Shown one piece after another: positions 35,838-44,408 of a stretch of DNA of 64,000 nt. Position 1 is the first letter of the stretch; the number at the start of each line of letters is the position of its first letter. The notes under the pieces were generated by a model. It did no database searches, was not told the origin of the DNA, and saw only the letters and a list, made by a program, of their open reading frames with translations. The stretch is from CAYUWG01 sp964448285 (lineage in GTDB: Bacteria > Bacteroidota > Ignavibacteria > SZUA-365). The position numbers were made by a program, and so were the translations under genes. The DNA lies in NCBI GenBank assembly GCA_964448285.1, contig CAYUWG010000005.1, forward strand, positions 31,816 to 95,815. The letters are read 5' to 3'.

Positions 35838-36311
35838 TTGGCTCAAGTCCGTATCGATACAATTCAAGTGCACGTGGGAAGAACAACTCCGGATGGGATC
35901 TTCGAACACTTATTGTTGAAAAGAAGCGACAATGATGGAACGTACCCAGGCCTTTGGCAGGTGCTTACAGGCACGATCGATAAAGATGAGCGTGCGCATG
36001 ACGCCGCGCGGAGGGAGTTATTCGAAGAGACAGGAGTCGCAAGCGATGCTTTGTTCGTGTTGCCTTACGTCGGGTCGTTTTTCATGATAAGAAAGGATGC
36101 CGTTCAGTTGATACCCACGTTCGGTATCCTCGTCGGCTTCGATACATCGATCACCCTCTCGCATGAGCACACGGCTTTTCAGTGGCTCGAAACACCCAAC
36201 GCTCTCGATACACTTTTTCTCCCGAGTCACAAGGACGGCACGGAACTGTTTTTCCGGTATGCTTTCAAACAGGATCACTTCCCACTTCAACATTTTCAAC
36301 CCAATCCATAA
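35838..36311 (+). CDS. Nudix hydrolase
   Basis: The 157-residue protein has a complete Nudix box: G-x5-E-x7-REL-FEE-TGV spanning GTIDKDE and RRELFEETGV (about residues 45-67), which binds Mg and catalyses hydrolysis of a nucleoside diphosphate linked to another group. It resembles the dATP/dihydroneopterin triphosphate pyrophosphatase-type single-domain members, but the substrate is not certain. The start is TTG 35838, with AGGAA 7 bases before it; there is no ATG in a suitable place. It is followed after 10 bases by a lipoprotein gene with its own strong ribosome site. Confidence 0.88.
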   Translation: MAQVRIDTIQVHVGRTTPDGIFEHLLLKRSDNDGTYPGLWQVLTGTIDKDERAHDAARRELFEETGVASDALFVLPYVGSFFMIRKDAVQLIPTFGILVGFDTSITLSHEHTAFQWLETPNALDTLFLPSHKDGTELFFRYAFKQDHFPLQHFQPNP

Positions 36312-36321
36312 GGAGGGCGTC

Positions 36322-37074
36322 ATGGTTCGCATTTTTGTTCTCAGCATCATCTCCATCTCGTGCGTGCTCGCTGCATCATGCAAGTTCAGCACAGCGAACA
36401 TTGCCGAAACAGCTTTTGCGACTGCAGTCGATGAAAACAAAAAACCGATCGATCGAGTCACATCGTTCAATCGCCATCATCCCATGTTGCATTGCTGCGT
36501 TCTCATGGCGAACACCCCATCGGAGACGAAGGTAAAAGCGGTATGGTTCTATTACCCTGAAGGCAAACCTGTCCAGGTTATCGATTCCGCAGTTATCGCA
36601 GTTGACTCAGATAGCTGGATCGATTTCAATCTCACACCGGCGGGAAAAGGTCTTCCCTATGGAAAGTACAGCGTATCACTTCACGTGAACGATAAACACG
36701 ACCGTGACCTTCCATTTACGATCAATCCGATGCTTACGCAAGGCGTGGTTCGTGAAGCAGCCCTCGCAACAGGTGTTACGAATGAGTTTTTCCCGACGGA
36801 ACTGGCCAGCGAGTTTGCAACCGACGCACAGAGGATCTATGCCGCTGTCTTTGTCGAGGATGCACCGGAAGGAACAGTCGTTTCCGCATCGTGGCACATG
36901 GGAGAATCGGGCACACCGATGGAGGATATCGGCATGCAGGATTATCCGTGTTCGGGGTCAGGATGGGTTGGGTTTTATATCCAGCCGAATAATTCTCTGC
37001 AAGCTGGATCCTACTTCGTCGATATCTATGAGAATGGCGAGAAGAAGACTTCGCTTCCGTTTACGATGCAGTGA
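36322..37074 (+). CDS. Lipoprotein with two tandem related domains
   Basis: The 250-residue product has a lipoprotein signal ending in LAASC (Cys18 region) and two related halves of about 100 residues. Each half starts with an A-x-ATxV-like strand, has a T-x-V-x-A-x-W strand (KVKAVWFYY and VVSASWHMG), then a G-x-Y strand (YGKYSVSLH and AGSYFVDIY) and ends LPFTI or LPFTM, so they look like an internal duplication of an Ig-like domain. No family is recognised. ATG 36322 is set by AAGGAGGG upstream; longer frames overlap the Nudix gene. It probably sits in the outer or inner membrane facing the periplasm. Confidence 0.75.
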   Translation: MVRIFVLSIISISCVLAASCKFSTANIAETAFATAVDENKKPIDRVTSFNRHHPMLHCCVLMANTPSETKVKAVWFYYPEGKPVQVIDSAVIAVDSDSWIDFNLTPAGKGLPYGKYSVSLHVNDKHDRDLPFTINPMLTQGVVREAALATGVTNEFFPTELASEFATDAQRIYAAVFVEDAPEGTVVSASWHMGESGTPMEDIGMQDYPCSGSGWVGFYIQPNNSLQAGSYFVDIYENGEKKTSLPFTMQ

Positions 37075-37180
37075 CGTTCATCGTGGAGAGCGGTTCATTC
37101 CTTGATTGGCGCTCAAGGGTTGGCTATTTTTTATTCCGAAAGCGGTGAATAATCCCCGCTTCTTTTTTCAAATCGACAGT

Positions 37181-38236
37181 ATGACACAAACTTCTGAGCA
37201 CCATAGTCTGACGCTGCGCGAGGAGACGATCCTTCAACAGATCGTACATCAATACATCAGCTCAGCGAACCCCGTCGGATCGCGTATGCTCGCACAACAA
37301 TTGAGCATCGAGATCAGTCCGGCAACCATTCGGAATGTGATGTCGGGGTTGGAAGAAAAGGGCTACCTCGATCATCCTCACACATCGGCGGGTCGAATAC
37401 CGACCGATAAAGGCTATCGCTATTACGTCGATACGATGGTCTCCATTCAGGAACTCGATCCATCAGAAAAGAGAGCGATAGAGTCACAACTCGACCACAA
37501 TGCTGATGCACTGGATACGCTGATCCGTGAAAGCACGCGGATTCTCAGCCGCATCTCACGTCAACTGGCAATCATCACCTCTCCACAGCTTGGACAGGAA
37601 CGGTTGCGAAAGCTCGAACTCGTTACTCTGTCCTCGAACCGGATCATGGTCGTTCTTTCCATCAGTTCCGGGATGATTAAAACTCTGCTCTTTCCTATAG
37701 AGGAGGAAGTGCCTTCGACTACGATGCAGGAGATCGAATCTTTCCTGAATCATCAACTCAATGGACTGACGTTGAAGGAAATTCGAGAAACCTTTGCCGA
37801 ACGAATGAAAGAGACGACCGAACAAACTCCGCTCATCGAGTTGTTCGTTCAATCATCCGAAAAACTCTTCGCCGAGAATCTCGACAACTATCGGTTGTAC
37901 ATCGATGGGATGCGAATCGTTATGCACCAACCGGAGTTCGGTGATCCGAATCAACTCCGGAACATCATCGAAATGGTCGAGAACCATAACCTCATCATTC
38001 ATATTCTCAATTCCGTCAATGAAGACGATCCCATCACCGTGAAAATCGGCCATGAAGTGAACATCGATCATTTCAAGGAATACAGCCTCGTCTCAACACA
38101 CTATGCACTCGGTTCCATGAAAGGGACAGTAAACATCATCGGCCCGAGACGGATGGAATACACGCGCATGGTTTCTCTCGTCGATTATCTTTCCAAATGC
38201 ATTTCACAGACACGCAACGATTTACAGTCAGCATGA
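37181..38236 (+). CDS. hrcA: Heat-inducible transcription repressor HrcA
   Basis: The 351-residue protein has the HrcA winged-helix domain (ILQQIVHQYISSANPVGSR, ISPATIRNVMSGLEEKGYL, HTSAGRIPTDKGYRYYVD) followed by the GAF-like dimer domain and a C-terminal VNIIGPRRMEYTRMVSLVDY block. HrcA represses chaperone genes by binding CIRCE and is itself kept active by GroEL. ATG 37181 is chosen over an earlier in-frame start because family alignments begin close to it. Its stop overlaps grpE by ATGA. I found no CIRCE inverted repeat in the 106 bases upstream. Confidence 0.95.
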   Translation: MTQTSEHHSLTLREETILQQIVHQYISSANPVGSRMLAQQLSIEISPATIRNVMSGLEEKGYLDHPHTSAGRIPTDKGYRYYVDTMVSIQELDPSEKRAIESQLDHNADALDTLIRESTRILSRISRQLAIITSPQLGQERLRKLELVTLSSNRIMVVLSISSGMIKTLLFPIEEEVPSTTMQEIESFLNHQLNGLTLKEIRETFAERMKETTEQTPLIELFVQSSEKLFAENLDNYRLYIDGMRIVMHQPEFGDPNQLRNIIEMVENHNLIIHILNSVNEDDPITVKIGHEVNIDHFKEYSLVSTHYALGSMKGTVNIIGPRRMEYTRMVSLVDYLSKCISQTRNDLQSA

Positions 38237-38811
38237 ACGAACAAGACAATACACCGAACGAACATTCGGGAACCGATACTCCGCCGGAGATGCCGGCGGT
38301 TGACGACAAGGATATTCGCACGGATGAAACGGAAGTCGATGAACTTCAACAGGCTCGCGATCAAGTCCAGCAACTGAAAGATCAACTCCTGCGAAAAGCA
38401 GCCGAGTTCGAAAACTTCCGCAGGCGAACGCGCGAGGAACAAGCCACGCTTCTACAATACGCAGAAGAAAACCTGATCCGCGCATTGCTCCCTCTCATCG
38501 ATGACTTCGACCGATCTTTGAAAGCCGGGAAAGAGCATCCCGATTTCGAATCTTTTTATACAGGAACGGAAATCATTCGCAATAAACTCGTCAAGACTCT
38601 CGAACAGCGTGGACTCCGCTTGATCGAAGCGATAGGCAAGCATTTCGACGTCGATTACCACGAGGCGTTGATTCAACTTCCCTCCGATAGTGAACCGGGA
38701 ACCGTACTCGACGTCATCGAGCCGGGCTATACGCTTCATGACCGGGTGATTCGCCACGCGAAAGTCGCCGTGGCTTCAGAAAAACCCGCCGTGGATTCCG
38801 AACGCCATTAA
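38233..38811 (+). CDS. grpE: Nucleotide exchange factor GrpE
   Basis: The 192-residue protein has an acidic N-terminus, a long coiled-coil (about 45-90, with LKDQLLRKAAEFENFRRR) and the four-helix/beta-wing domain with the signature FDVDYHEALIQLPSDSEPGT and VIRHAKVAVA. It is the ADP-release factor of DnaK and acts as a dimer in the cytoplasm. Start ATG 38233 overlaps hrcA by 4 bases; a start further up would lie inside hrcA. dnaJ follows after 9 bases, while dnaK is not in the window. Confidence 0.95.
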   Translation: MNEQDNTPNEHSGTDTPPEMPAVDDKDIRTDETEVDELQQARDQVQQLKDQLLRKAAEFENFRRRTREEQATLLQYAEENLIRALLPLIDDFDRSLKAGKEHPDFESFYTGTEIIRNKLVKTLEQRGLRLIEAIGKHFDVDYHEALIQLPSDSEPGTVLDVIEPGYTLHDRVIRHAKVAVASEKPAVDSERH

Positions 38812-38820
38812 TCGCCTTCC

Positions 38821-39975
38821 ATGAAAAGAGACTATTACGAAGTTCTCGGAGTGAACCGTTCAGCGAACTCCGATGAAATAAAGCGGGCGTATCGGAAACT
38901 CGCGATGCAATACCATCCCGACCGCAACCCGGGCAACGCCGAAGCTGAAGAGCGATTCAAGGAAGCTGCAGAAGCGTACGAGGTTCTCGGCAACGAAGAC
39001 AAGAAACGGCGCTACGATCAGTTCGGCCACGATGGTCTCCGAGGCCAGGACTTCGGCGGATTCTCCGACATCAACGATATCTTCAGTCATTTCTCGGACA
39101 TCTTCGGCGGCTCTTTCGGCGGAAGCATTTTCGAAGAAGTATTCGGAGGCGGACGCTCACGCAGCCGCCGGTACCAGCGCGGTACTCCCGGATCGGATTT
39201 GAAGCTTCAACTCGCGCTCACGCTCGAAGAGATAGCCCACGGTGTCGAAAAGACGATCAAAGTCAAGAAGCACATTCAATGCGATACGTGTTCCGGTACG
39301 GGAGCGAAACCCGGCAGCAAACCGACAACGTGTCCCTCATGCAACGGCACGGGGGAACTGCGACAGGTCTCTCGATCGGTGTTCGGTCAGTTCGTCAACA
39401 TCGCCACCTGCGCGACGTGCGGCGGCGAAGGTTCGATCACGAAAGATCCTTGCTCGACTTGTGGCGGCGATGGACGCATCCAAGGTGAGAAAACTTTGAA
39501 GGTGAATGTTCCGGCAGGTGTAAGCGAGGGCAACTACATTCCGCTTCGTGGTCAGGGTGACGCGGGGAGAAAGGGTGGTCCTGCCGGTGACATCATCATT
39601 TACATCAAGGAACTCGAACACGAGCAGTTCGTCCGTGAGAACAATGACGTTCTCATGGATCTCTACATCAGCTTCATGGAAGCGATAAACGGTACTGAGG
39701 TCGAAGTGCCAACGTTGACGGGATCCGCAAAATTGAAAGTCCCTGCCGGTGTCAATGCCGGACAGGTTCTGCGAATGCGTGACAAAGGCATTCCCGAGTT
39801 GAATGGACGAGGACGAGGCGATCAACTTGTCCGCGTCAACATATTCATCCCGACGAAACTCTCGTCGGAGGAAAAAGAGGTTCTCAAGAGCATGGAGAAA
39901 CTCTCCGGATTTTACCCGACGGGCAAGGAATCGAAGAAGGGATTTTTCGGTAGAGTGTTCGATAGCTTTTCATAG
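38821..39975 (+). CDS. dnaJ: Chaperone DnaJ
   Basis: The 384-residue type A Hsp40 has a J-domain (1-70) with the HPD motif in YHPDRNPGN, a Gly/Phe-rich region with FGGSFGGS, four CxxCxGxG zinc repeats (CDTCSGTG, CPSCNGTG, CATCGGEG, CSTCGGDG) at about 155-225, and two C-terminal substrate-binding beta domains. It delivers unfolded clients to DnaK and stimulates its ATPase. All key residues are present, so it should be fully functional. It follows grpE after 9 bases in the heat-shock operon. Confidence 0.97.
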   Translation: MKRDYYEVLGVNRSANSDEIKRAYRKLAMQYHPDRNPGNAEAEERFKEAAEAYEVLGNEDKKRRYDQFGHDGLRGQDFGGFSDINDIFSHFSDIFGGSFGGSIFEEVFGGGRSRSRRYQRGTPGSDLKLQLALTLEEIAHGVEKTIKVKKHIQCDTCSGTGAKPGSKPTTCPSCNGTGELRQVSRSVFGQFVNIATCATCGGEGSITKDPCSTCGGDGRIQGEKTLKVNVPAGVSEGNYIPLRGQGDAGRKGGPAGDIIIYIKELEHEQFVRENNDVLMDLYISFMEAINGTEVEVPTLTGSAKLKVPAGVNAGQVLRMRDKGIPELNGRGRGDQLVRVNIFIPTKLSSEEKEVLKSMEKLSGFYPTGKESKKGFFGRVFDSFS

Positions 39976-40031
39976 TCAGGCGCGCGCAGCAGGCTCGCCT
40001 GTATTTCACTCACCATTCACGTGGAGCAGCC

Positions 40032-40529
40032 ATGTGGAAAAAATTCCTCAATCGTGCTCGTTCGTTCGGAATGACCCGGAATGAAACCGTTGTGATCGTC
40101 TTTCTCGTCTCCGTCTCGCTGTTTGGCGGTGTTTTGAATTATTTCAGAGATGATGCACCGAAAAACGTCAGCGATTATCGTGACTTGTACAAGGAACATG
40201 ATTCGCTCTTCATCGAGCGCTCCACCGCGGTAGCGCAATTGACGGAAGCCGATACGACCAAACCTGTTCATGCCGAAGAAACGCAACAAGCGGGCAATCA
40301 GAAGACGAAATCCGTTGCCTTAGCCGATCGCCGCATCAACATCAATACGGCATCGCAGCAATTGCTTCTGCAACTCCCGGGTGTCGGTCCTTCAACGGCG
40401 GACAAGATCATCGCATACAGAAAGCAGCAAGGGAAATTCCAATCCATCGATGAGATTATGAACGTGAAAGGTATCGGTCAGAAGAAATTTGAAAAGATGA
40501 AAACGTATATTTGTGTCGAAGAAAAATAG
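40032..40529 (+). CDS. ComEA-like helix-hairpin-helix protein
   Basis: The 165-residue protein has one N-terminal membrane segment (about 19-38), a charged linker of about 60 residues and a C-terminal ComEA-type double helix-hairpin-helix DNA-binding domain (about 100-160) with ININTASQQLLLQLPGVG and NVKGIGQKKFEKMKTYI. ComEA proteins bind incoming double-stranded DNA in the periplasm during natural transformation, though similar domains occur in other exported proteins. The next two genes, a prepilin-like and a PilM-like protein, fit an uptake or pilus role. It follows dnaJ after 56 bases. Confidence 0.85.
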   Translation: MWKKFLNRARSFGMTRNETVVIVFLVSVSLFGGVLNYFRDDAPKNVSDYRDLYKEHDSLFIERSTAVAQLTEADTTKPVHAEETQQAGNQKTKSVALADRRININTASQQLLLQLPGVGPSTADKIIAYRKQQGKFQSIDEIMNVKGIGQKKFEKMKTYICVEEK

Positions 40530-40568
40530 GCCCACGAAGCCTATCTGTCCATCAACCGGAGACCATTC

Positions 40569-41033
40569 ATGCCCAGCAGACAACCATTCACTTACATCGA
40601 TGCACTTCTCACTGCCGCAATCCTCGGACTTACTGTTCTTCTCGTTTATGTGATCTGGGAACCGGGGCAAATCCTTGCACGAATGGAAAACTACAAATGG
40701 GAATCGCGTTCGCGCATGACTTCGCTCCGTACCGCCGAGAATCAATTCTTCAAAAGCAAAGGGCGATATACCACGGATATGGATTCGCTGCTTCAGTTCG
40801 TGCAGGACAGTATTCCCGCCGCGCGTCGTGATAGTCTCTTCACAAACCTCTATCTGACAGCATTCCACCTTGACTCGATTCGTCGCTCACCGATGGGATG
40901 GCTTCCCTTCATCCTCAGCGTCAATGATACTTCTACAGTGCCTCGATATCTGATCGAATGCCCCGATGGATTCGGTTCAATCAGCTCACTCACGAATCCG
41001 GACGAGCACAACAAGGCGTCCTGGGAGCAATAA
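40569..41033 (+). CDS. Prepilin-like protein with atypical processing site
   Basis: The 154-residue protein has a very short basic leader (MPSRQP), then FTYIDALLTAAILGLTVLLV, closely matching the prepilin start FTLIELLVVIAIIGIL, then an amphipathic helix ending with TAENQFFKSKGRYTTDMDSL, as in GspG/PilA-type pseudopilins. Near the C-terminus a short block with ECPDGFGSI and WEQ resembles the conserved C-terminal end of pseudopilins in this phylum. At the peptidase site Pro replaces the usual Gly at -1, and Asp replaces Glu at +5. It may be an uncleaved minor pilin. The ComEA-like and PilM-like genes flank it. Confidence 0.6.
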   Translation: MPSRQPFTYIDALLTAAILGLTVLLVYVIWEPGQILARMENYKWESRSRMTSLRTAENQFFKSKGRYTTDMDSLLQFVQDSIPAARRDSLFTNLYLTAFHLDSIRRSPMGWLPFILSVNDTSTVPRYLIECPDGFGSISSLTNPDEHNKASWEQ

Positions 41034-41067
41034 TCCTGATTTCATTGCAAGCGATGACCTGATCATC

Positions 41068-42003
41068 ATGTCCATCGCACATCATATCGGATTGGAAATT
41101 GCCGGCCGTTCACTTCGGCTCGTCGAGATGCAAAGCAAGGATGGCTTTCCTGTCATTCTCAGAACAGAGGTTTCAAAATGCTTACACCCATTCGGATCAG
41201 CACTTTTTCATGAATTGCCCTATGATGCAAACCTCGCGAAATCGTTCATCACAAGTGTTTCGCGACTCCTTTACGGCAGACCCGTTTATTCGAATTCCAT
41301 CTCCGTTGTCCTTTCCCATTGCATCCCGGCAATAGCCGTTGTCCCACTTCCTTCGAACTACACTTCACAGGAATCCGAAGAAGAGCTTCGCTGGCAGTGC
41401 AAGACGCTTCTCGGTCTTTCACCCGATGCGGACGTCACCGTCCTCTCATCGGAGATATCACAAACGGCTTCTTCTCAAAGCCGCACTTTAGCCGTAGCTC
41501 TTTCAACTGCTGGCGTCACGTTCCTACGCGAGATGTTCGAACACCTCACTCTCTCCGTCACTGCAATCGGTGTCGATCATTTCGTGATCGAAAGCGGCGT
41601 TCAAATGATGTTTCCTCCGACGCGAACGGGAGCGCAAGGCGTGATCGGACTTTGCGATCATCTCATCCTTGCAGGGATGTTTGAACAAGATGCGTATCTG
41701 GAGTTCGCGGCAAAACGTATCAGTTCGAATGAACAAACCGCGACGGAAGCTATTCGGGTGTTGGAGCGGTTTCTCCAGCAACACCCGACGAAGCAGATTC
41801 AGCATCTGTATCTCTACGGCAAGAATGCAACGGAACACGTCGCTTCCGAATTGCGAGCACTGTTGCACATACCGGTAGATGTGTTTTCGCCATTGAAGCG
41901 ATTTCCCTTCGCCTCCGGTTCGGACAAACACGACGCAGCCTCCCTGCCCGATCACGTTTTCAACAATGCGCTTTGTGCTGCATGGAGTGGAGTCCTCCGA
42001 TGA
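41068..42003 (+). CDS. PilM-like (actin-like ATPase fold) protein
   Basis: The 311-residue protein starts HHIGLEIAGRSLRLVEMQ, the form of the phosphate-1 loop of PilM/FtsA-type proteins, and continues with LRWQCKTLLGLSPDADV and a second lobe with LILAGMFEQDAYLEFAAKRI. Sequence similarity to named PilM is weak by eye, so this is a family-level guess. PilM is a cytoplasmic component of type IV pilus machines binding PilN. Start ATG 41068 is chosen because earlier in-frame starts lie in the preceding gene. Its stop overlaps rsmD by ATGA. PilN, PilO and PilQ are not nearby. Confidence 0.5.
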   Translation: MSIAHHIGLEIAGRSLRLVEMQSKDGFPVILRTEVSKCLHPFGSALFHELPYDANLAKSFITSVSRLLYGRPVYSNSISVVLSHCIPAIAVVPLPSNYTSQESEEELRWQCKTLLGLSPDADVTVLSSEISQTASSQSRTLAVALSTAGVTFLREMFEHLTLSVTAIGVDHFVIESGVQMMFPPTRTGAQGVIGLCDHLILAGMFEQDAYLEFAAKRISSNEQTATEAIRVLERFLQQHPTKQIQHLYLYGKNATEHVASELRALLHIPVDVFSPLKRFPFASGSDKHDAASLPDHVFNNALCAAWSGVLR

Positions 42004-42557
42004 GAGTGATCTCCGGTGAGTTCGGTGGAAGGATTCTTCGCGCTCCGCATGTTCGGAAATTTCGTCCGACTACCGATCGCGTAAAGGAATCGGTGTTCAA
42101 CATTCTCTCGAACATCATCGACTGGGAAAACATCACGTTCTGTGACCTCTTTTCCGGTTCGGGAAATCTCGGAATCGAAGCGCTCAGTCGCGGAACTCGG
42201 TTTGGCGCTTTCGTCGAGCAGGATCGCTCTGCTCTCGACACTCTGAAAATGAATCTGGAGATCGTCGATAATACACGCTATCGTGTTCATGCAATGCCCG
42301 TCGAACGATTTCTCACCAACGCGAACGAAGTGTACGATCTCTACTTCATTGATCCTCCTTACGCGTACGAGAGCTATGAGAAAATACTCACCGTCATTGC
42401 CGCACGCCGACTGATCACACCGAATGGCATCGCCCTGATCGAGCATGACGGGCGAAAGCGATTGCCGGATTATCCACTTTGGCATCACGTAACCACGCGA
42501 TCGTTTGGGACAACGGGCATCACCATCTTTCGAAAAAGCGGGCAGGAGGCTTCGTAA
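42000..42557 (+). CDS. rsmD: 16S rRNA (guanine-N2)-methyltransferase RsmD
   Basis: The 185-residue enzyme methylates G966 of 16S rRNA in the small subunit. Visible features are the N-terminal RVISGEFGGRIL and RPTTDRVKESVFNIL, the SAM motif DLFSGSGNLGIEALSRG and the catalytic DPPY (FIDPPYAYESYE). Start ATG 42000 overlaps the PilM-like gene by 4 bases, and its TAA overlaps the coaD ATG by one base (TAATG). The pairing of rsmD with coaD is common in bacteria. Confidence 0.95.
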   Translation: MRVISGEFGGRILRAPHVRKFRPTTDRVKESVFNILSNIIDWENITFCDLFSGSGNLGIEALSRGTRFGAFVEQDRSALDTLKMNLEIVDNTRYRVHAMPVERFLTNANEVYDLYFIDPPYAYESYEKILTVIAARRLITPNGIALIEHDGRKRLPDYPLWHHVTTRSFGTTGITIFRKSGQEAS

Positions 42558-43036
42558 TGAAAATCGCCGTTTATCCCGGATCGTTCGACCCGATTACGAA
42601 CGGGCACCTTGACGTATTGGAGCGCGCCATCGGACTCTTCGACCTTGTATGGATTACCGTTGCAAAGAACTCCGCGAAGACGCCGATCTTCACAACGGAT
42701 GAGCGCATCGAGCTTATTCGTAATGCAACGGAGCACTTCCCCCGCGTTGAGGTCGATACCTTCGATGGACTGATCGTGGATTATGCGCGTTCAAAGAACG
42801 CCACCGCGTTGATCCGAGGGCTGCGAGCTGTTTCCGATTTCGAATACGAGTTCCAGGTCGCGCTGATGAACAGGAAACTCGCTCAGGAAATCACGACGGT
42901 GTTCCTCATGCCGAACGAAAAGTACACGTACTTGAACTCCTCGATCGTTCGGGAACTCGCCCGCCTCCATACCGATGTTTCTGACTTTGTCCCGCCGAAC
43001 GTTTCGGCGGCATTGAAGAGATTGTTCACACCATAG
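42557..43036 (+). CDS. coaD: Phosphopantetheine adenylyltransferase
   Basis: The 159-residue enzyme makes dephospho-CoA from 4'-phosphopantetheine and ATP, the penultimate step of CoA synthesis. Motifs: AVYPGSFDPITNGHLDVLER with the TNGH nucleotidyltransferase box, GLRAVSDFEYEFQVALMN and YLNSSIVRELA, all at the expected positions; length is typical. ATG 42557 overlaps the rsmD stop; a frame starting at 42479 lies inside rsmD. It is followed 22 bases later by the FmdB-type gene with its own AAGGAG site. Confidence 0.97.
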   Translation: MKIAVYPGSFDPITNGHLDVLERAIGLFDLVWITVAKNSAKTPIFTTDERIELIRNATEHFPRVEVDTFDGLIVDYARSKNATALIRGLRAVSDFEYEFQVALMNRKLAQEITTVFLMPNEKYTYLNSSIVRELARLHTDVSDFVPPNVSAALKRLFTP

Positions 43037-43058
43037 TTTCATTACAAGGAGTTTCCTT

Positions 43059-43394
43059 ATGCCCACCTATGATTATGTCTGTACGGAATGCGGATTCTCC
43101 CAGGAAGTCTTTCAGTCCATGAAGGATAATCCGCTGAGTGAGTGCCCATCCTGCCATCGATCAAGCTATCGCCGCCGCATTGGAGCCGGCGCAGGATTGA
43201 TCTTCAAAGGTTCCGGTTTTTACCAGACCGATTACAAGAAGTCAACGAATGGTTCAAGTCCTTCGGGCAAGACGCAAAAACCATCCTCGAGCGCTGCATC
43301 GACGACGGATACAACCACGCCTGCATCTGATTCTGCACCGACATCGACGCCCTCATCGCCGCCTCCATCCGCGCCGTCGAAGGACACAGAGTAG
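43059..43394 (+). CDS. FmdB-family zinc-ribbon protein
   Basis: The 111-residue protein starts with the FmdB-type ribbon: MPTYDYVCTECGF, then CPSCHRS near residue 30, followed by a short conserved stretch GAGLIFKGSGFYQTDY and a low-complexity Ser/Thr/Pro/Ala-rich tail of about 50 residues. This family is common and mostly uncharacterised; a regulatory role is often proposed. The gene ends at 43394 and the convergent GT9 gene's stop codon starts at 43395, so the two genes meet with no spacer and no visible terminator. Confidence 0.88.
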   Translation: MPTYDYVCTECGFSQEVFQSMKDNPLSECPSCHRSSYRRRIGAGAGLIFKGSGFYQTDYKKSTNGSSPSGKTQKPSSSAASTTDTTTPASDSAPTSTPSSPPPSAPSKDTE

Positions 43395-44408
43395 TCAAAG
43401 CGTTTTATTCAGAACTCTTCGAGCCGCCTCGATCACACGGGACGGCTCAAGTTTTTTCATGCAATCGAACGTCCGGACAGGACACGAGTGCCCACCGTGA
43501 ATGCGACAGGGTTTGCACGTCAAGCCTTCCACCTGAACGATTTCGTGGGACACTCCGTAAGCCGTGAAACCGAACTCAGGAGCAGTTGCGCCAAAAATCT
43601 CGACAACAGGTGTCCCCACTGCACTCGCGATATGGACGGGCGCGCTGTCATTGGAAATGAGTAGAGCGCTCCTGCGAATCAATTCAGCCGATTCGAGAAA
43701 ACGCAACATCCCGGCAGCGCTGAAACAGTTGCCGGCGGGTACCTGACCTCTGATGCTTTCGCAAAGCGCTTCATCTTCCTGTCCGCCGACGAGTACGACG
43801 GCATAATTCTTTGCAAAGGACTTGATCGATTCAACGAAGCCTTCAGGAGTCCAGCGCTTCGTTGCCCAAACCGAACCCGGTGCGATGCAGATGAATGGGT
43901 GTGTGCATCCGTTGTCACGAAGAAACTTATCCACGGAGTGTTTTTCCTTCTCCCCGGGATAGAGCCTTGGCGGCGAAGGATTTCCCGGCTTCCATCCCAG
44001 TGGTTCGAGTAGTGCGACGTTACGATGAATCTCATGCGATCCCTTCTGATATGGAACGAGCTCAGTGTAAAGGAACCGTCCGCTGGAGTTATCGAATGAG
44101 ATGCGATCGCGTGCACGCGAAGCAAAAGCGAGAATCGCGCTTCGCAATGAGCGATGCGGCGAAAGGCAGAGATCGAATCGTTCGTTCCTGAGTGTTCGGG
44201 AAAGCGTAAGCATTCCCGGTTCCTTCGCGCGCTTATCATAGACATGAGCGACTCCGATGTCAGGATGGTTATCCAAAAGCGATACCGTTGAAGGGATGCA
44301 CAGCACATGGATTTCAGCATCGTGTGATCGCTCCTTCAATTCCTGAATGAGAGGCAATGTCAGGATGAGGTCGCCGGCAAATGCAGTTTGAATGACGAGG
44401 ACTTTCAT
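43395..44408 (-). CDS. Glycosyltransferase family 9 (heptosyltransferase-like)
   Basis: The 337-residue protein matches the ADP-heptose:LPS heptosyltransferase family: MKVLVIQTAFAGDLILTLPL at the start, CIAPGSVWATKRWTPEGFVE and SNDSAPVHIASAVGTPVVE in the C-terminal domain, where the donor binds. It should add a heptose or related sugar to the LPS core at the cytoplasmic face. ATG 44408 overlaps the acyltransferase stop by ATGA; an earlier in-frame start at 44438 lies inside that gene. The pair with an LpxL-like enzyme fits lipid A/core assembly. Confidence 0.92.
   Translation of the reverse strand: MKVLVIQTAFAGDLILTLPLIQELKERSHDAEIHVLCIPSTVSLLDNHPDIGVAHVYDKRAKEPGMLTLSRTLRNERFDLCLSPHRSLRSAILAFASRARDRISFDNSSGRFLYTELVPYQKGSHEIHRNVALLEPLGWKPGNPSPPRLYPGEKEKHSVDKFLRDNGCTHPFICIAPGSVWATKRWTPEGFVESIKSFAKNYAVVLVGGQEDEALCESIRGQVPAGNCFSAAGMLRFLESAELIRRSALLISNDSAPVHIASAVGTPVVEIFGATAPEFGFTAYGVSHEIVQVEGLTCKPCRIHGGHSCPVRTFDCMKKLEPSRVIEAARRVLNKTL

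Noticed and set aside
37075..37180. CIRCE operator before hrcA
   Set aside because: GGCGCTC at about 37109 resembles half a CIRCE arm, but no matching GAGTGC arm follows at the required distance.
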